Assembly (NCBI RefSeq): GCF_011043545.1
Contig: NZ_JAAKGP010000006.1
Location: forward strand, 186,001-250,000
Source: Rhodobacter sp. SGA-6-6
GTDB taxonomy: Bacteria > Pseudomonadota > Alphaproteobacteria > Rhodobacterales > Rhodobacteraceae
Length of the DNA stretch: 64,000 bases
Direction: 5' to 3'
The position numbers and the translations under genes were made by a program. This document shows, piece after piece, positions 15,841 to 24,387 of this stretch (the stretch's first letter is position 1; each line of letters opens with the position of its first letter). The notes below the pieces were generated by a model. The model did not search any database. It saw only the letters and a program-made list of their open reading frames with translations, and was not told the DNA's origin.

Positions 15841-16908
15841 TCAGTCCTCCACCCGCTGCACCGCGCCGGAGGCGAAGCGGATGCCGACGGCCTCGCCCTC
15901 GGTCAGGCCCGCCTCGCCGCTGGCGGGGCTTTGCAGCCGCGCCACCAGTTCGGTGCCGTCGGCCAGATGCAGGTGGCAATGGGTGTCGGTGCCGAAATAG
16001 ACCAGCGCCTTCACCACCGCCTGCAACCCGCCATCGGCCGGATTGCCCAGCCGAAGCTGTTCCGGCCGCACCGAAACCGTGGTGGCCCCAGGCGCCGCCC
16101 GCAGGCCCGGGGCGTCGATCCGCTCGCCGGTCGCCAGCCGCAAGGCGCCGTCCTCGGCGGCGCCGGTCAGGAAGTTGGTCTCGCCGATGAAGCTGGCGAC
16201 GAAGCGGTTCCTCGGGTGGATGTAGATCTCCTTGGCCGTGCCGACCTGCTGGATCTTGCCCGCCGACATCACCGCGATGCGGTCGCTCATCGTCAGGGCT
16301 TCTTCCTGGTCGTGGGTGACGAAGACGAAGGTGATGCCGGTCTCGGTCTGCAGCCGCTTCAGCTCGATCTGCATCTCCTTGCGCAGCTTCAGGTCCAGCG
16401 CCGACAGCGGCTCGTCCAGCAGCAGCACCTTCGGCTGCGGCGCCAGCGCCCGGGCCAGTGCGACCCGCTGCTGCTGGCCGCCCGACAGCTGCGCGGTCTT
16501 GCGCCCCGCCATCGCCGCCAGCTTGACCAGCGCCAGCATCTTTTCGGTGCGATCCTTCACCTCCGCCGCCGGCTTGCCCAGCATCTGCAGCCCGAAGGCC
16601 ACGTTCTGCGCCACCGTCAGGTGCGGGAAGAGGGCATAGCTCTGGAACACCGTGTTCACCGGCCGCCGGTTCGGCGGCAGGGTGGTGATGTCGGCCCCGT
16701 CCAGCAGGATGGTGCCGCCGGTGGGCATCTCGAACCCGGCGATCAGCCGCAGGAGCGTGGTCTTGCCGCAGCCCGAGGGGCCGAGCAGGGTGAAGAACTC
16801 GCCCCTGCGGATGTCCACCGAAACGTCGTCCAGCGCCCGGACCGTCGTGGCCCCCTGCCCGAAGGCCTTGACCACGCCCCTTGCCGAGATCGTCACGTCA
16901 TCGGTCAC
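15841..16908 (-). CDS. ABC transporter ATP-binding protein, PotA type
   Basis: A 355-residue ATPase. Walker A is GPSGCGKTT (about residues 43-51), the Q-loop [11 protein letters not shown], the signature [15 protein letters not shown], Walker [13 protein letters not shown] and the H-loop [11 protein letters not shown]-terminal TOBE-type domain (about 245-355) contains [11 protein letters not shown] and is typical of the polyamine/sugar/iron importer group. The ATG at 16908 follows GGCGGAGTGACCG. It is the first gene of the four-gene importer. The 150-bp region before it holds a strong hairpin but no convincing sigma-70 promoter by eye. Confidence 0.88.
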   Translation of the reverse strand: MTDDVTISARGVVKAFGQGATTVRALDDVSVDIRRGEFFTLLGPSGCGKTTLLRLIAGFEMPTGGTILLDGADITTLPPNRRPVNTVFQSYALFPHLTVAQNVAFGLQMLGKPAAEVKDRTEKMLALVKLAAMAGRKTAQLSGGQQQRVALARALAPQPKVLLLDEPLSALDLKLRKEMQIELKRLQTETGITFVFVTHDQEEALTMSDRIAVMSAGKIQQVGTAKEIYIHPRNRFVASFIGETNFLTGAAEDGALRLATGERIDAPGLRAAPGATTVSVRPEQLRLGNPADGGLQAVVKALVYFGTDTHCHLHLADGTELVARLQSPASGEAGLTEGEAVGIRFASGAVQRVED

Positions 16909-16998
16909 TCCGCCAGTCCCCCGTCGTTTTCGTTTTGATCATATTGGGCAGGGGTCTTCCCGCCTGACAAGCGATTCTTGCCCCCGCTCCTCGTTCGG

Positions 16999-17039
16999 CT
17001 TCGCCTCCTCGTCGCCGCATCGTGCGAGGAGGAACGAAG
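16999..17039. other. Intergenic inverted repeat between the second amidase and the transporter
   Basis: CTTCG-CCTCCTCG pairs with CGAGGAGG-(AA)-CGAAG around a 13-base loop, giving about 13 paired bases with a two-base bulge. It lies in the 150-bp gap after the amidase stop. There is no T-run on either side, so it is not a canonical intrinsic terminator. It could terminate with Rho, stabilise an mRNA end or act as an operator. Confidence 0.4.
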
Positions 17040-17058
17040 TTCCCGACGAGCCCGGGCC

Positions 17059-18507
17059 TCATCCCGCCATCGGCGCGCGCCGTCCCGCCCAGGGCGCCGC
17101 TCGCTCCATATCGGCGCAAAGGCCGATCAATTGCTCGTCCCGGCCGAAGGCCGCGGCCAGGTGCACGCCGATGGGCAGGCCCTCTCTCGACCATCCCAGC
17201 GGCAGGCTGGCGGCGGGCTGGCCGGAGGCGTTGAAGACGGCGCAGAAGGGGGAATAGGCGAAGATTCCCTGCGGCCCCATGCGGTAGCCGACGTAATCCT
17301 CGGTCGTGTGCGAGAAGCGGCCCACCTTCGCCGGCGGCTCGGCCAGGGTGGCGGACAGCAGGATGTCGGGGCCGCTGCCTGTTTCGGGGGCGAAGACCGC
17401 TGCCATCTCGCGGCCGAAGGCATGGATCGCACCCACGGCTTCCAGATAGCGGGTCGGATGCAGCGTCTCGGCATGGGCGCAGGCGCCGCGGCCGACGCCC
17501 TCGACCAGATCCCCGGTCAGCGGCCGCCCCTTCAGCGCCCGCCGGATGCCCAGAGCGGTGCCCACCGCCACGATGTCGGTCCAGGCCCGCATCATGCCGG
17601 CGATGTCGGCCCCGACCGTCACCGGCTCCACGGCATGCCCGAGGTCTTCCAGCAGCCGGCCCGCCGCCTGCACCGCCTCCGCCACCTCCGGGTGGATCGG
17701 CTCTCCGGTGAAGGTGCCCTCCACGATCCCCACCCGCAGCGGCGCGACGGGCCGCGAGATCGCCGCCATGTGCCCGCGCCCCAGCGGCGGCGCCCAGTAG
17801 GGCGCGCCGAGGTCGGCGCCCTCGCAGGCGTCCAGCATCGCCGCGGTGTCGCGGACGCTCCGCGTCAGGAAACCGTCGATCGCCATCCCGGCCCAGCCTT
17901 CGCCGACGAAGGGCCCGTCCGGCAGCCGCGCCCGCGTCGGCTTGAACCCGAACAGCCCGCAGGAGGACGCCGGTATCCGCACCGACCCGCCGCCGTCCGA
18001 GCCGTGCGCGATGGCGACGATCCCCGCCGCCACCGCCGCGCCCGCCCCGCCGGAAGAGCCGCCAGAGGTATGGTCGAGGTTCCAGGGGTTCCGCGTCGGC
18101 CCGCCGTAGACCGCCGCCTCGGTCGCCGCGCCGATGCCGCCCTCGGGGCTGGTGGTCCGCCCGAAGCAGACCACGCCGGTGGCCCGTATCCGCTCCCAGA
18201 TCGCCGAATCCCTGGTCCAGCGGGTGTCGTGCAAGAGCCGGCTGCCGTTGTGGCCGGGATAGTCCACCGCTTCGGCGCCGAGGTCCTTCAACAGGAACGG
18301 CACCCCGCGGAACGGCCCCCGCGGCAGGCCCTGCGCGATCACCTTGCGCGCCGCCCCTTCCTGCATCTGCACCACGGCGTTGATCGCCGGATTGCGTGCC
18401 TCGACCGCCGCCAGCGCCGCGTCCAGCAGCTCGGTGGCCGAGACCTCGCCCGCCGCCACCATTTCCGCCAGCGCGGTCGCATCCCGCGCGCCAAGGTCGC
18501 CGATCAT
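17059..18507 (-). CDS. Amidase-signature family enzyme (upstream of the ABC transporter)
   Basis: A 482-residue amidase. The triad is visible as Lys in PFLLKDLGAEAVDYPG, the cis-Ser in HTSGGSSGGAGAAVAAG and the nucleophile in GSDGGGSVRIPASSCG, matching the GSDxGGSxRxP consensus better than the other amidase in this window. The start MIGDLGARDATALAEM is supported by GGGAGAATCGG directly upstream. A longer in-frame extension toward 19143 crosses the cobalamin riboswitch and is not credible. It reads in the same direction as the transporter 150 bp downstream. The two amidases differ clearly in sequence, so they are not a recent duplication. Confidence 0.85.
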   Translation of the reverse strand: MIGDLGARDATALAEMVAAGEVSATELLDAALAAVEARNPAINAVVQMQEGAARKVIAQGLPRGPFRGVPFLLKDLGAEAVDYPGHNGSRLLHDTRWTRDSAIWERIRATGVVCFGRTTSPEGGIGAATEAAVYGGPTRNPWNLDHTSGGSSGGAGAAVAAGIVAIAHGSDGGGSVRIPASSCGLFGFKPTRARLPDGPFVGEGWAGMAIDGFLTRSVRDTAAMLDACEGADLGAPYWAPPLGRGHMAAISRPVAPLRVGIVEGTFTGEPIHPEVAEAVQAAGRLLEDLGHAVEPVTVGADIAGMMRAWTDIVAVGTALGIRRALKGRPLTGDLVEGVGRGACAHAETLHPTRYLEAVGAIHAFGREMAAVFAPETGSGPDILLSATLAEPPAKVGRFSHTTEDYVGYRMGPQGIFAYSPFCAVFNASGQPAASLPLGWSREGLPIGVHLAAAFGRDEQLIGLCADMERAAPWAGRRAPMAG

Positions 18508-18622
18508 CCGATTCTCCCAAGCCTTCCGCCCCATGCTGGCCGCCCCGCGCCGCGCCGTCCAGCCTCTCCGCGCTTTTGCGACATCCCGATGACGCTCCCC
18601 GACCCGGGGGCGCAGCTTTCCC

Positions 18623-18650
18623 TTGACAGGCCCGGCGCCCCGGATATGGA
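18623..18650 (+). promoter_or_regulatory. Candidate promoter of the cobalamin-controlled operon
   Basis: TTGACA (18623-18628) is followed after 16 bases by TATGGA (18645-18650). It is placed correctly to start a transcript just before the riboswitch aptamer. The -35 is perfect and the -10 is only partial. Confidence 0.5.
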
Positions 18651-18661
18651 GAACCTGCCTT

Positions 18662-18816
18662 GGTTTCCGGGCGTCACACCCCGGATGAAAAGGGAATGCG
18701 GTGCGATTCCGCAGCTGCCCCCGCAACTGTAAGCGGCGAGCAAGGACGGCATATGCCACTGGGAAACCGGGAAGGCCCGTCCGCGCCCCGACCCGCGAGC
18801 CAGGAGACCTGCCCGG
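18662..18816 (+). promoter_or_regulatory. Cobalamin (adenosylcobalamin) riboswitch aptamer
   Basis: The conserved elements of the cobalamin aptamer occur in order: GAAAAGGGAATGCGGTG, ATTCCGCAGCTGCCCCCG, CAACTGTAAGCGG, GCCACTGGGAAACCGGGAAGG, and the B12 box GAGCCAGGAGACCTGCC at 18797-18813. It sits about 140 bases before the start codon of the TonB-dependent receptor and in its orientation. By family rule, binding of adenosylcobalamin represses the downstream uptake genes. Confidence 0.95.
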
Positions 18817-18900
18817 GTGATCACCCTTTCTTCCGCGCGAGGGGCGCGGAGGCAGGCGGCTTCCGCCAGAGGTGACGTTCACCGCCGGCGGAAGGGGCGA

Positions 18901-18951
18901 CCTTTCCCGGAAAACGCATCGCAGGGGCCGGATGGTCCCGCAAGGGAAAGG
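18901..18951 (+). promoter_or_regulatory. Predicted ribosome-site sequestering helix (riboswitch expression platform)
   Basis: CCTTTCCC at 18901-18908 is exactly complementary to GGGAAAGG at 18944-18951, which is the Shine-Dalgarno of btuB (ATG at 18959). Pairing would hide the ribosome binding site. A second long hairpin lies just upstream at 18860-18894 (CTTCCGCC with GGCGGAAG, and GGTGA with TCACC inside). No U-run terminator is seen, so control is probably translational. Confidence 0.55.
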
Positions 18952-18958
18952 ACGCCAC

Positions 18959-20860
18959 ATGCAAGGCATCTCCAGACTGGCCCTATGGGCCGCGCTTGCC
19001 GCCACTCCCGCCCTGGCGCAGGAGGAGGAGACGTTTCTCGGCACCATCACGCTGACGGCCCTGCGCACGGCCTTCGAGGACATCCGCACCGGCGTTTCCG
19101 TTTCCGTGGTGACCGAGGAAGACCTGGAGGAGGCCGGCGACATCCAGCTTTCCAGCTATCTCTCGCGCCTGCCCGGCATCAGCGTGGTGCAGAACGGCCC
19201 GATGGGAACGCAGACCAAACTCGGCATCCGCGGCGCCTCCTCGCGCTACGTCGCCGTCTACATCGACGGCATCCGGGTGGACGATCCCACCGGCATCGCC
19301 ACCGAGTTCGACTTCGGCGCGCTTTCCACCGCCGATGTCGGCCGGGTGGAGGTGCTGCGCGGCTCGCAATCCGCGCTCTGGGGCGGCTCGGCCGTGGGCG
19401 GGGTGATCAACATCACCACCCGCGCCGCGCTGGAAGGCGGGCTGCACCAGTCCGTCGCCGTCGAGGGGGGCAGCTACGGCACCGCCAGCCTGCGCTATTC
19501 GCTGGGCTACAAGGACGACCGGATCGAGACCGCCTTCACCGCCTCGCGCATCCACAGCGACGGCTTCTCCTCCTACGACACCAAGCCGCGCGATCCTTCG
19601 CTCGAAGCCGACGGCTACGACGCCACCCGGCTGTCGTTCTCGACCCGCTACCGGGTCAGCGACACGCTGGCCATCGGCTTCTCGGTGTTCGGGCAGGATG
19701 CCGAGAATGAGTATGATGGCTATGCCGATATCGACGGCGATGGCTGGGAGGAGTTTACCGATACGACCACAGAACGGCAGGACCGCCGTGAGTTCGGCGG
19801 CCGTCTATTCGCCGAATACGAAATGGGCAACTCCGAGCATCTGTTCGAGGCGACGCGCTACCGGATTTCCCGGGACGACGAAGCTGCAGGGCTTGTCAGC
19901 ACCTTCACCGGCGAAAGGCTCGGCTTCGGCTATCGCGGCACCACCGAAATCTCGCAGACGCTGACGCTGGTCTACGGGGCGGACTGGATGGAGGAGACGG
20001 CGACCAACGCCGCGCTGCCCGCCGGCGAGTCTACCCGTATCGGCGGGATCTACCTGCAGGGCATCTGGTCGCCCTCGGACGTGCTGGACCTGTCGCTGAG
20101 CCTGCGCCATGACGAGCATTCGTCCTTTGGCAGCCAGCCCAGCGGGCGGATCGCGCTGGCCTGGCAGGCGATGCCCGACCTGACCCTGCGCGCCGCCGCG
20201 TCCACGGGGTTCCGTGCACCTTCCCTCTACGAACTCTATGGTGATCCCAGTTGGAGCATTGGTCCCAACCCTGATTTGACAGCAGAGGAAAGCCGCAGTT
20301 TCGAGATCGGAGCCGACTACCGCGTCGGGGAGAGGGCCGATCTGAGCGTGACCCTGCTCGCCGTCGATACGGATGACGCGATCACCTACTGCGGGGACTG
20401 GGCTCCGGCCTGCCTGGGCACGCTGCCCCCCGGCAGCACGAACATGTATGAAAACGTCCCCGGCACCTCGAAGCGCCGCGGGATCGAGCTTTCGGGCGAT
20501 GTCGCCCTGTCGGATGCGGCCAGCCTCGGGTTGTCCTACACCTACACCGATGCGCGCGGCCCGACCGGCGCGCGTCTCGGCCGGGTGCCGTTCCACAGCC
20601 TTGCCCTGACGCTGACGGGCGACCTCTCCGACCGGCTGTCGGGTCATGTCGGCCTGCAGCACGTCTCGGGGCGGCCCGCCGAGTTCGGCACGCCGCTCGA
20701 CGACTATACGGTCGTCAATGTCGGGGCGAGCTACGACCTGACCGAAACCACCGAGCTTTCGATGCGGGTCGAGAATGTCTTCGACCGCGACTACCAGATC
20801 CTGCCGGGCTATGGCACTTCCGGGCGGGCAGCCTATCTCGGCCTGCAGATGAAGTTCTGA
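18959..20860 (+). CDS. btuB: TonB-dependent cobalamin/corrinoid outer-membrane receptor
   Basis: A 633-residue TonB-dependent receptor. A signal peptide (about residues 1-20, ending PALAQ) is followed by a TonB-box-like ETFLGTITLTA, a plug domain (about 40-150, with LPGISVVQNG, KLGIRGASSRYVAVYIDGIRV and VEVLRGSQSALWGGSAVGGVINI), and a 22-strand type barrel ending in LQMKF with the C-terminal Phe. A DxDGDG-like acidic loop (YADIDGDGWEE) may bind calcium, as in BtuB. Its place directly behind a cobalamin riboswitch and before the btuFCD-cbiZ genes identifies the ligand as cobalamin or another corrinoid. The ATG at 18959 has GGGAAAGGA six bases upstream. Confidence 0.9.
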   Translation: MQGISRLALWAALAATPALAQEEETFLGTITLTALRTAFEDIRTGVSVSVVTEEDLEEAGDIQLSSYLSRLPGISVVQNGPMGTQTKLGIRGASSRYVAVYIDGIRVDDPTGIATEFDFGALSTADVGRVEVLRGSQSALWGGSAVGGVINITTRAALEGGLHQSVAVEGGSYGTASLRYSLGYKDDRIETAFTASRIHSDGFSSYDTKPRDPSLEADGYDATRLSFSTRYRVSDTLAIGFSVFGQDAENEYDGYADIDGDGWEEFTDTTTERQDRREFGGRLFAEYEMGNSEHLFEATRYRISRDDEAAGLVSTFTGERLGFGYRGTTEISQTLTLVYGADWMEETATNAALPAGESTRIGGIYLQGIWSPSDVLDLSLSLRHDEHSSFGSQPSGRIALAWQAMPDLTLRAAASTGFRAPSLYELYGDPSWSIGPNPDLTAEESRSFEIGADYRVGERADLSVTLLAVDTDDAITYCGDWAPACLGTLPPGSTNMYENVPGTSKRRGIELSGDVALSDAASLGLSYTYTDARGPTGARLGRVPFHSLALTLTGDLSDRLSGHVGLQHVSGRPAEFGTPLDDYTVVNVGASYDLTETTELSMRVENVFDRDYQILPGYGTSGRAAYLGLQMKF

Positions 20861-20917
20861 TCCCCCGCGGGCCGGATGCCATCGCGTTCCGGCCCCGTCT
20901 CACGAAAGGGCGATATC

Positions 20918-21769
20918 ATGGGCAAGGGCCGGGCAGGCAGGGCAGGGAGCGGGCCGCGCCTTCTCCGCGCGCTGGCCCTTGCCGCCTTCCTCGCCCCCCC
21001 GGCCCTCGCCGACGCCCCCGCCCGCGTCGTCTCGATGAACCTCTGCACCGACCAGCTGGCGATGCTGCTGGCGGCGCCGGGGCAGCTGGTCTCGGTCAGC
21101 CATCTGGCCCGCGACCCGCTGTCCTCCTCGATGGTGGCGGAGGCGGCGGCCTACCCGGAGAACCGCGGGCAGGCCGAGCAGATCTTCCTGCTGAAGCCCG
21201 ACCTCGTGCTGGCCGGCACCTATACCTCGGTCCCCTCGGTGGAACTGCTGCGCCGCCTCGGCGTGCCGGTGGTGCAGGTCGCGCCAGTGAATTCGCTGGA
21301 CGAGGTGACCGACCAGATCCTGCTGATCGGCCGCGCGCTCGGCCGCGAGCCGCAGGCCGAGGCGCTGGCCGAGGAGTTCCGCGCCGGGGTCGCCGCGCTG
21401 GACTGGACCGGGCCGGAGGCGACCGCGGCGCTCTACTACCCCAACGGCTATACCGCCGGCGAGGGCACATTGGCGGACGACGTGCTGGCCCATACCGGAT
21501 TCCGCAACGTCGCCGCCAGTGCCGGGCTGACCGGCGGCGGCACCCTGCCGCTGGAGCGGCTGGTGCTGGCCGAGCCGGATGTGGTGGTCACCTCGACCCC
21601 CTATCCCGGCGCCTCGCGGTCCGAGGACCTGCTGACCCATCCGGCGCTGGCGGTGCTGCGGCAGAGGGCGGGGATCGCCACCACCACCGATGCCGACTGG
21701 ATCTGCGGCACCCCGCATGTCCTGCGGGCGATGCGGGCGATGCGGACCGCGCGGGAGGCGCTGGAATGA
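20918..21769 (+). CDS. btuF: Corrinoid ABC transporter periplasmic binding protein
   Basis: A 283-residue helical-backbone (cluster A) binding protein. The signal peptide runs to about residue 32 (ALAAFLAPPALA), after which ARVVSMNLCTDQLAMLLA is the standard BtuF-like opening. LKPDLVLAGTYTS and LAEPDVVVTSTPYPG are further matches. It captures the corrinoid delivered by BtuB and hands it to BtuCD. The chosen ATG at 20918 follows GAAAGGGCGATATC. The 57-bp gap after btuB contains an 8-bp hairpin (GGGCCGGA/TCCGGCCC, 20869-20895), which could process or stabilise the mRNA between receptor and transporter. It ends in an ATGA overlap with btuC. Confidence 0.87.
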   Translation: MGKGRAGRAGSGPRLLRALALAAFLAPPALADAPARVVSMNLCTDQLAMLLAAPGQLVSVSHLARDPLSSSMVAEAAAYPENRGQAEQIFLLKPDLVLAGTYTSVPSVELLRRLGVPVVQVAPVNSLDEVTDQILLIGRALGREPQAEALAEEFRAGVAALDWTGPEATAALYYPNGYTAGEGTLADDVLAHTGFRNVAASAGLTGGGTLPLERLVLAEPDVVVTSTPYPGASRSEDLLTHPALAVLRQRAGIATTTDADWICGTPHVLRAMRAMRTAREALE

Positions 21770-22749
21770 AGATGCTTTTCCCGCTGCTGGCCCTGCTGGT
21801 CGCGGCGCTGTTCGCCGCCTCGCTGCTGATCGGCCCCGCGGGCCTCGGCCTCGGCGAAAGCCTCGCGGCGCTGTTCCGCGGCGAGGGCGGGCCGGTGGTG
21901 CTGGTGATGCAGGAGATCCGGCTGCCGCGCGCCATCCTCGGCCTGCTGACCGGGGCGGCCTTCGGGCTGGCCGGGGCGGCGATGCAGGGCTACCTGCGCA
22001 ATCCGCTGGCGGAGCCGGGGCTGATCGGCGTCTCCTCCTCCGCTGCATTGGGCGCCGTCCTCGCCCTGCAGACCGGCCTTGCCGCCAGCTTCGCGCTGGC
22101 CCTGCCTTTGGCGGCGCTGGCCGGGGCGGCCGGGTCGGTGCTGGTGATCCTGCTGCTGGCCGGTCCCCGCGGCGGCGCGCTGGCGCTGATCCTTGCGGGC
22201 ATCGCCATCTCGGCGCTGGCCGCGGCGCTGACCTCGCTGGTGCTGAACCTCTCGCCCAACCCCTTCGCGGCGATGGAGATCGTCTACTGGATGATGGGCT
22301 CGCTGGCCGACCGCTCGATGACCCATGTCTGGCTGGCCGCGCCCTTCATCCTGATCGGCATGGGCGCGCTGCTGACGCTTGGTCCCGGCCTCGATGCGCT
22401 GACGCTGGGCGAGGATGCGGCGCATTCGATGGGGGTGAACCTCGGCCGCCTGCGCTGGACGCTGATCCTCGGCACCGCCGCCGCCATCGGCGCCTCGGTC
22501 GCGGTGGCCGGCGCCGTGGGCTTCGTCGGCCTCGTCGTGCCGCATATCCTGCGGCCGCTGGTGGGCGCGCGGCCGTCGCGGCTGCTGCCCGCGGCGGCGC
22601 TCGGGGGCGCGGCGATGCTGCTGGCTGCCGACATCGCCACCCGCCTGATCGCTCCGGACAAGGACCTGAAGCTGGGGGTGCTGACCGCCATCGTCGGCAC
22701 ACCCTTCTTCCTGCACCTGATCTGGCGGATGCGGAGGGTGGAGGCATGA
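21766..22749 (+). CDS. btuC: Corrinoid ABC transporter permease (FecCD family)
   Basis: A 327-residue polytopic membrane protein with about ten hydrophobic segments. Family motifs include LPRAILGLLTGAAFGLAGAAMQGYLRNPLAEPGLIGVSSSAALG in the first third, and GFVGLVVPHILRPLVG with the conserved cytoplasmic loop near residue 250, typical of BtuC/FhuB/FecCD permeases. It begins within the btuF stop (ATGA) and ends in another ATGA overlap with btuD, so stoichiometric expression is likely. It forms the transmembrane pathway of the corrinoid importer. Confidence 0.9.
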   Translation: MKMLFPLLALLVAALFAASLLIGPAGLGLGESLAALFRGEGGPVVLVMQEIRLPRAILGLLTGAAFGLAGAAMQGYLRNPLAEPGLIGVSSSAALGAVLALQTGLAASFALALPLAALAGAAGSVLVILLLAGPRGGALALILAGIAISALAAALTSLVLNLSPNPFAAMEIVYWMMGSLADRSMTHVWLAAPFILIGMGALLTLGPGLDALTLGEDAAHSMGVNLGRLRWTLILGTAAAIGASVAVAGAVGFVGLVVPHILRPLVGARPSRLLPAAALGGAAMLLAADIATRLIAPDKDLKLGVLTAIVGTPFFLHLIWRMRRVEA

Positions 22750-23483
22750 CCCTGCTGGCGCTGGAGAACCTGACCGTGCGCCGCGGCGAATGCCCGGTGG
22801 TGGATGGCGTCACCCTGACCATCGGCGAGGGCGAATTCGTCGGCCTGATCGGCCCCAACGGCGCCGGCAAGACCAGCCTGCTGCGCGGCGCCCTCGGCCT
22901 GCTGCCGCATCAGGGCCGGTCCTCGCTGTCGGCGCTGCCGCCGAAGGCGCGGGCCAAGGCTGCCGCCTTCCTGCCGCAGGGCCGCGACATCGCCTGGCCG
23001 GTGACGGTGGAGACGCTGGTCGCCCTGGGCCGCGCCCCGCATGGCGGGACGGGTGCGGCGGCGGTGAACGATGCGCTGGACCGGATGGCCCTGCACGCCT
23101 ACCGCCACCGCATCGCCACCGCGCTGTCGGGCGGCGAACAGGCGCGGGTGCTGATCGCCCGGGCGCTGGCGCAGGAGACGCCGCTGCTCCTGGCCGACGA
23201 GCCGGTGGCGGGCCTCGACCCCGAGGCGCAGATCCGCACCATGGAGGTCTTCGCGGGGCTCGCCGCCGAGGGCCGCGCCGTGGTCGCCTCGATCCACGAC
23301 CTCGGCCTCGCCGCCCGCCATTGCTCGCGGCTTTTGATGCTGCACCGCGGGCAGCTGGTGGCGGACGGGCCGCCGGCCGAGGTGCTGACCGACCGGCGGC
23401 TGGCCGAGGTCTTTGGCATCCGCGGCTTCCACGCCGACACCCCCGACGGCCCGGTGTTCCAGCCGACCGGGGTGGTGCGGTGA
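22746..23483 (+). CDS. btuD: Corrinoid ABC transporter ATP-binding protein
   Basis: A 245-residue ATPase: Walker A GPNGAGKTS (about residues 38-46), signature LSGGEQARVLIARAL, Walker B LLLADEPVAGLDP and the H-loop SIHDLGLAARH. These are the order and spacing of FecE/BtuD-type ATPases. The start MTLLALENLTVRRGECPVV overlaps btuC by ATGA, and the 3' end overlaps cbiZ by GTGA. It energises import of the corrinoid through BtuC. Confidence 0.9.
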   Translation: MTLLALENLTVRRGECPVVDGVTLTIGEGEFVGLIGPNGAGKTSLLRGALGLLPHQGRSSLSALPPKARAKAAAFLPQGRDIAWPVTVETLVALGRAPHGGTGAAAVNDALDRMALHAYRHRIATALSGGEQARVLIARALAQETPLLLADEPVAGLDPEAQIRTMEVFAGLAAEGRAVVASIHDLGLAARHCSRLLMLHRGQLVADGPPAEVLTDRRLAEVFGIRGFHADTPDGPVFQPTGVVR

Positions 23484-24142
23484 TCGAGGTCGCGCTGGAC
23501 CGGCCCTGGCTGGCGGCCCGCCTGCCCGCGCCGATGCGCATCCTGTCCCATGCCCCCTATGGCGCCGGCTACCGCACCACCGACACGGTGCTGTGGCGCG
23601 AGGTCCGGAACGCCGACCTGACCCCGGATTTCCCGGTCGAGGACTGGTTCGCCGACCAGATGGCCCGGGCGCCGGGGGCGGTGGGGATGCTGACCTCGCG
23701 CGATGTCGGCACCTGGCGGCAGGCCGCGGCGCAGGTGCAGGACATCCGCGCCGCCTGCGTGGTGACGCTGGGCCTTTCCAACGCGGAATCGGTCGGGCGG
23801 CGGCTACCCTGGCATCCGGCGGATTACGGCACCATCAACATCCTCGCCGCCACCGACGCTGCCCTGACCGAGACGGCGCAGCTGGAGGCGCTGACCATCG
23901 CCGTGCAGGCCCGCACCGCCGGGGTGATGGCGGCGGGGCTGATGCTGGCGACCGGGCAGGCGACCGGGACGGGGACCGACTGCCTGGCGCTGGCCTGCAA
24001 GGCGGGGCAGGGCCGCTATGCCGGCCTGCACACCGCGGTGGGAGAGGCCATCGGCGCCTGCGTCCGGCAGGCGGTGGAAGCGGCCGCGGCCGACTGGGTG
24101 GCCTGGCGCGATGCGGAGCGGGCGCGGCGCTCGAGGGGGTGA
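23480..24142 (+). CDS. cbiZ: Adenosylcobinamide amidohydrolase
   Basis: A 220-residue CbiZ-family protein with MLTSRDVGTWRQA, VVTLGLSNAESVGR, DYGTINILAATDA and a C-terminal ATGTGTDCLALACKAG...YAGLHTAVGEAIG, all recognisable for the family. CbiZ cleaves adenosylcobinamide to adenosylcobyric acid, allowing imported incomplete or foreign corrinoids to be rebuilt into the cell's own cobamide. A functional CbiZ is established in Rhodobacter sphaeroides. The GTG start at 23480 overlaps btuD (GTGA). Being the last gene of a riboswitch-controlled uptake operon, it couples import to remodelling. Confidence 0.87.
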   Translation: MIEVALDRPWLAARLPAPMRILSHAPYGAGYRTTDTVLWREVRNADLTPDFPVEDWFADQMARAPGAVGMLTSRDVGTWRQAAAQVQDIRAACVVTLGLSNAESVGRRLPWHPADYGTINILAATDAALTETAQLEALTIAVQARTAGVMAAGLMLATGQATGTGTDCLALACKAGQGRYAGLHTAVGEAIGACVRQAVEAAAADWVAWRDAERARRSRG

Positions 24143-24387
24143 GCCCTGCCGAGATGAGCCTTCGCGCCACCTACCCGATGAAGCTCCGGCCGGGTCAACA
24201 GGCGCGGAACGCGCCCCCGGCCAGCGCCCGACCGCCCCATGGGCGGGCGCTTCTGCGCCGTCGGTTCTCCGCTCGGGTCATGAGAGGGGCCGCCCCATAA
24301 AGCGCCGGCTACGCGCCGTCGGAAGCGCCCACCCGCGGTCGGGCACCGGCCTCTGTTGCGCGCGAGAGGCAGTCCGGCGAGATTGTA
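24143..24387. other. Intergenic region after cbiZ with weak resemblance to the five-copy repeat
   Basis: No gene is visible in these 245 bases between the convergent cbiZ and DUF6476 genes. The stretch at about 24186-24262 (CCGGCCAGCGCCCGACC, GGGCGGGCGCTTCT) shares short words with the core of the repeat found at 30945, 32247, 46856, 55809 and 60681, but its terminal hairpins are missing. It may be a decayed copy or convergence from GC-rich composition. Confidence 0.3.

Noticed and set aside
16978-18732. Forward frame of nearly 600 codons antisense to the second amidase
   Set aside because: It runs through the amidase and into the riboswitch region with no recognisable domain, and is a compositional shadow.
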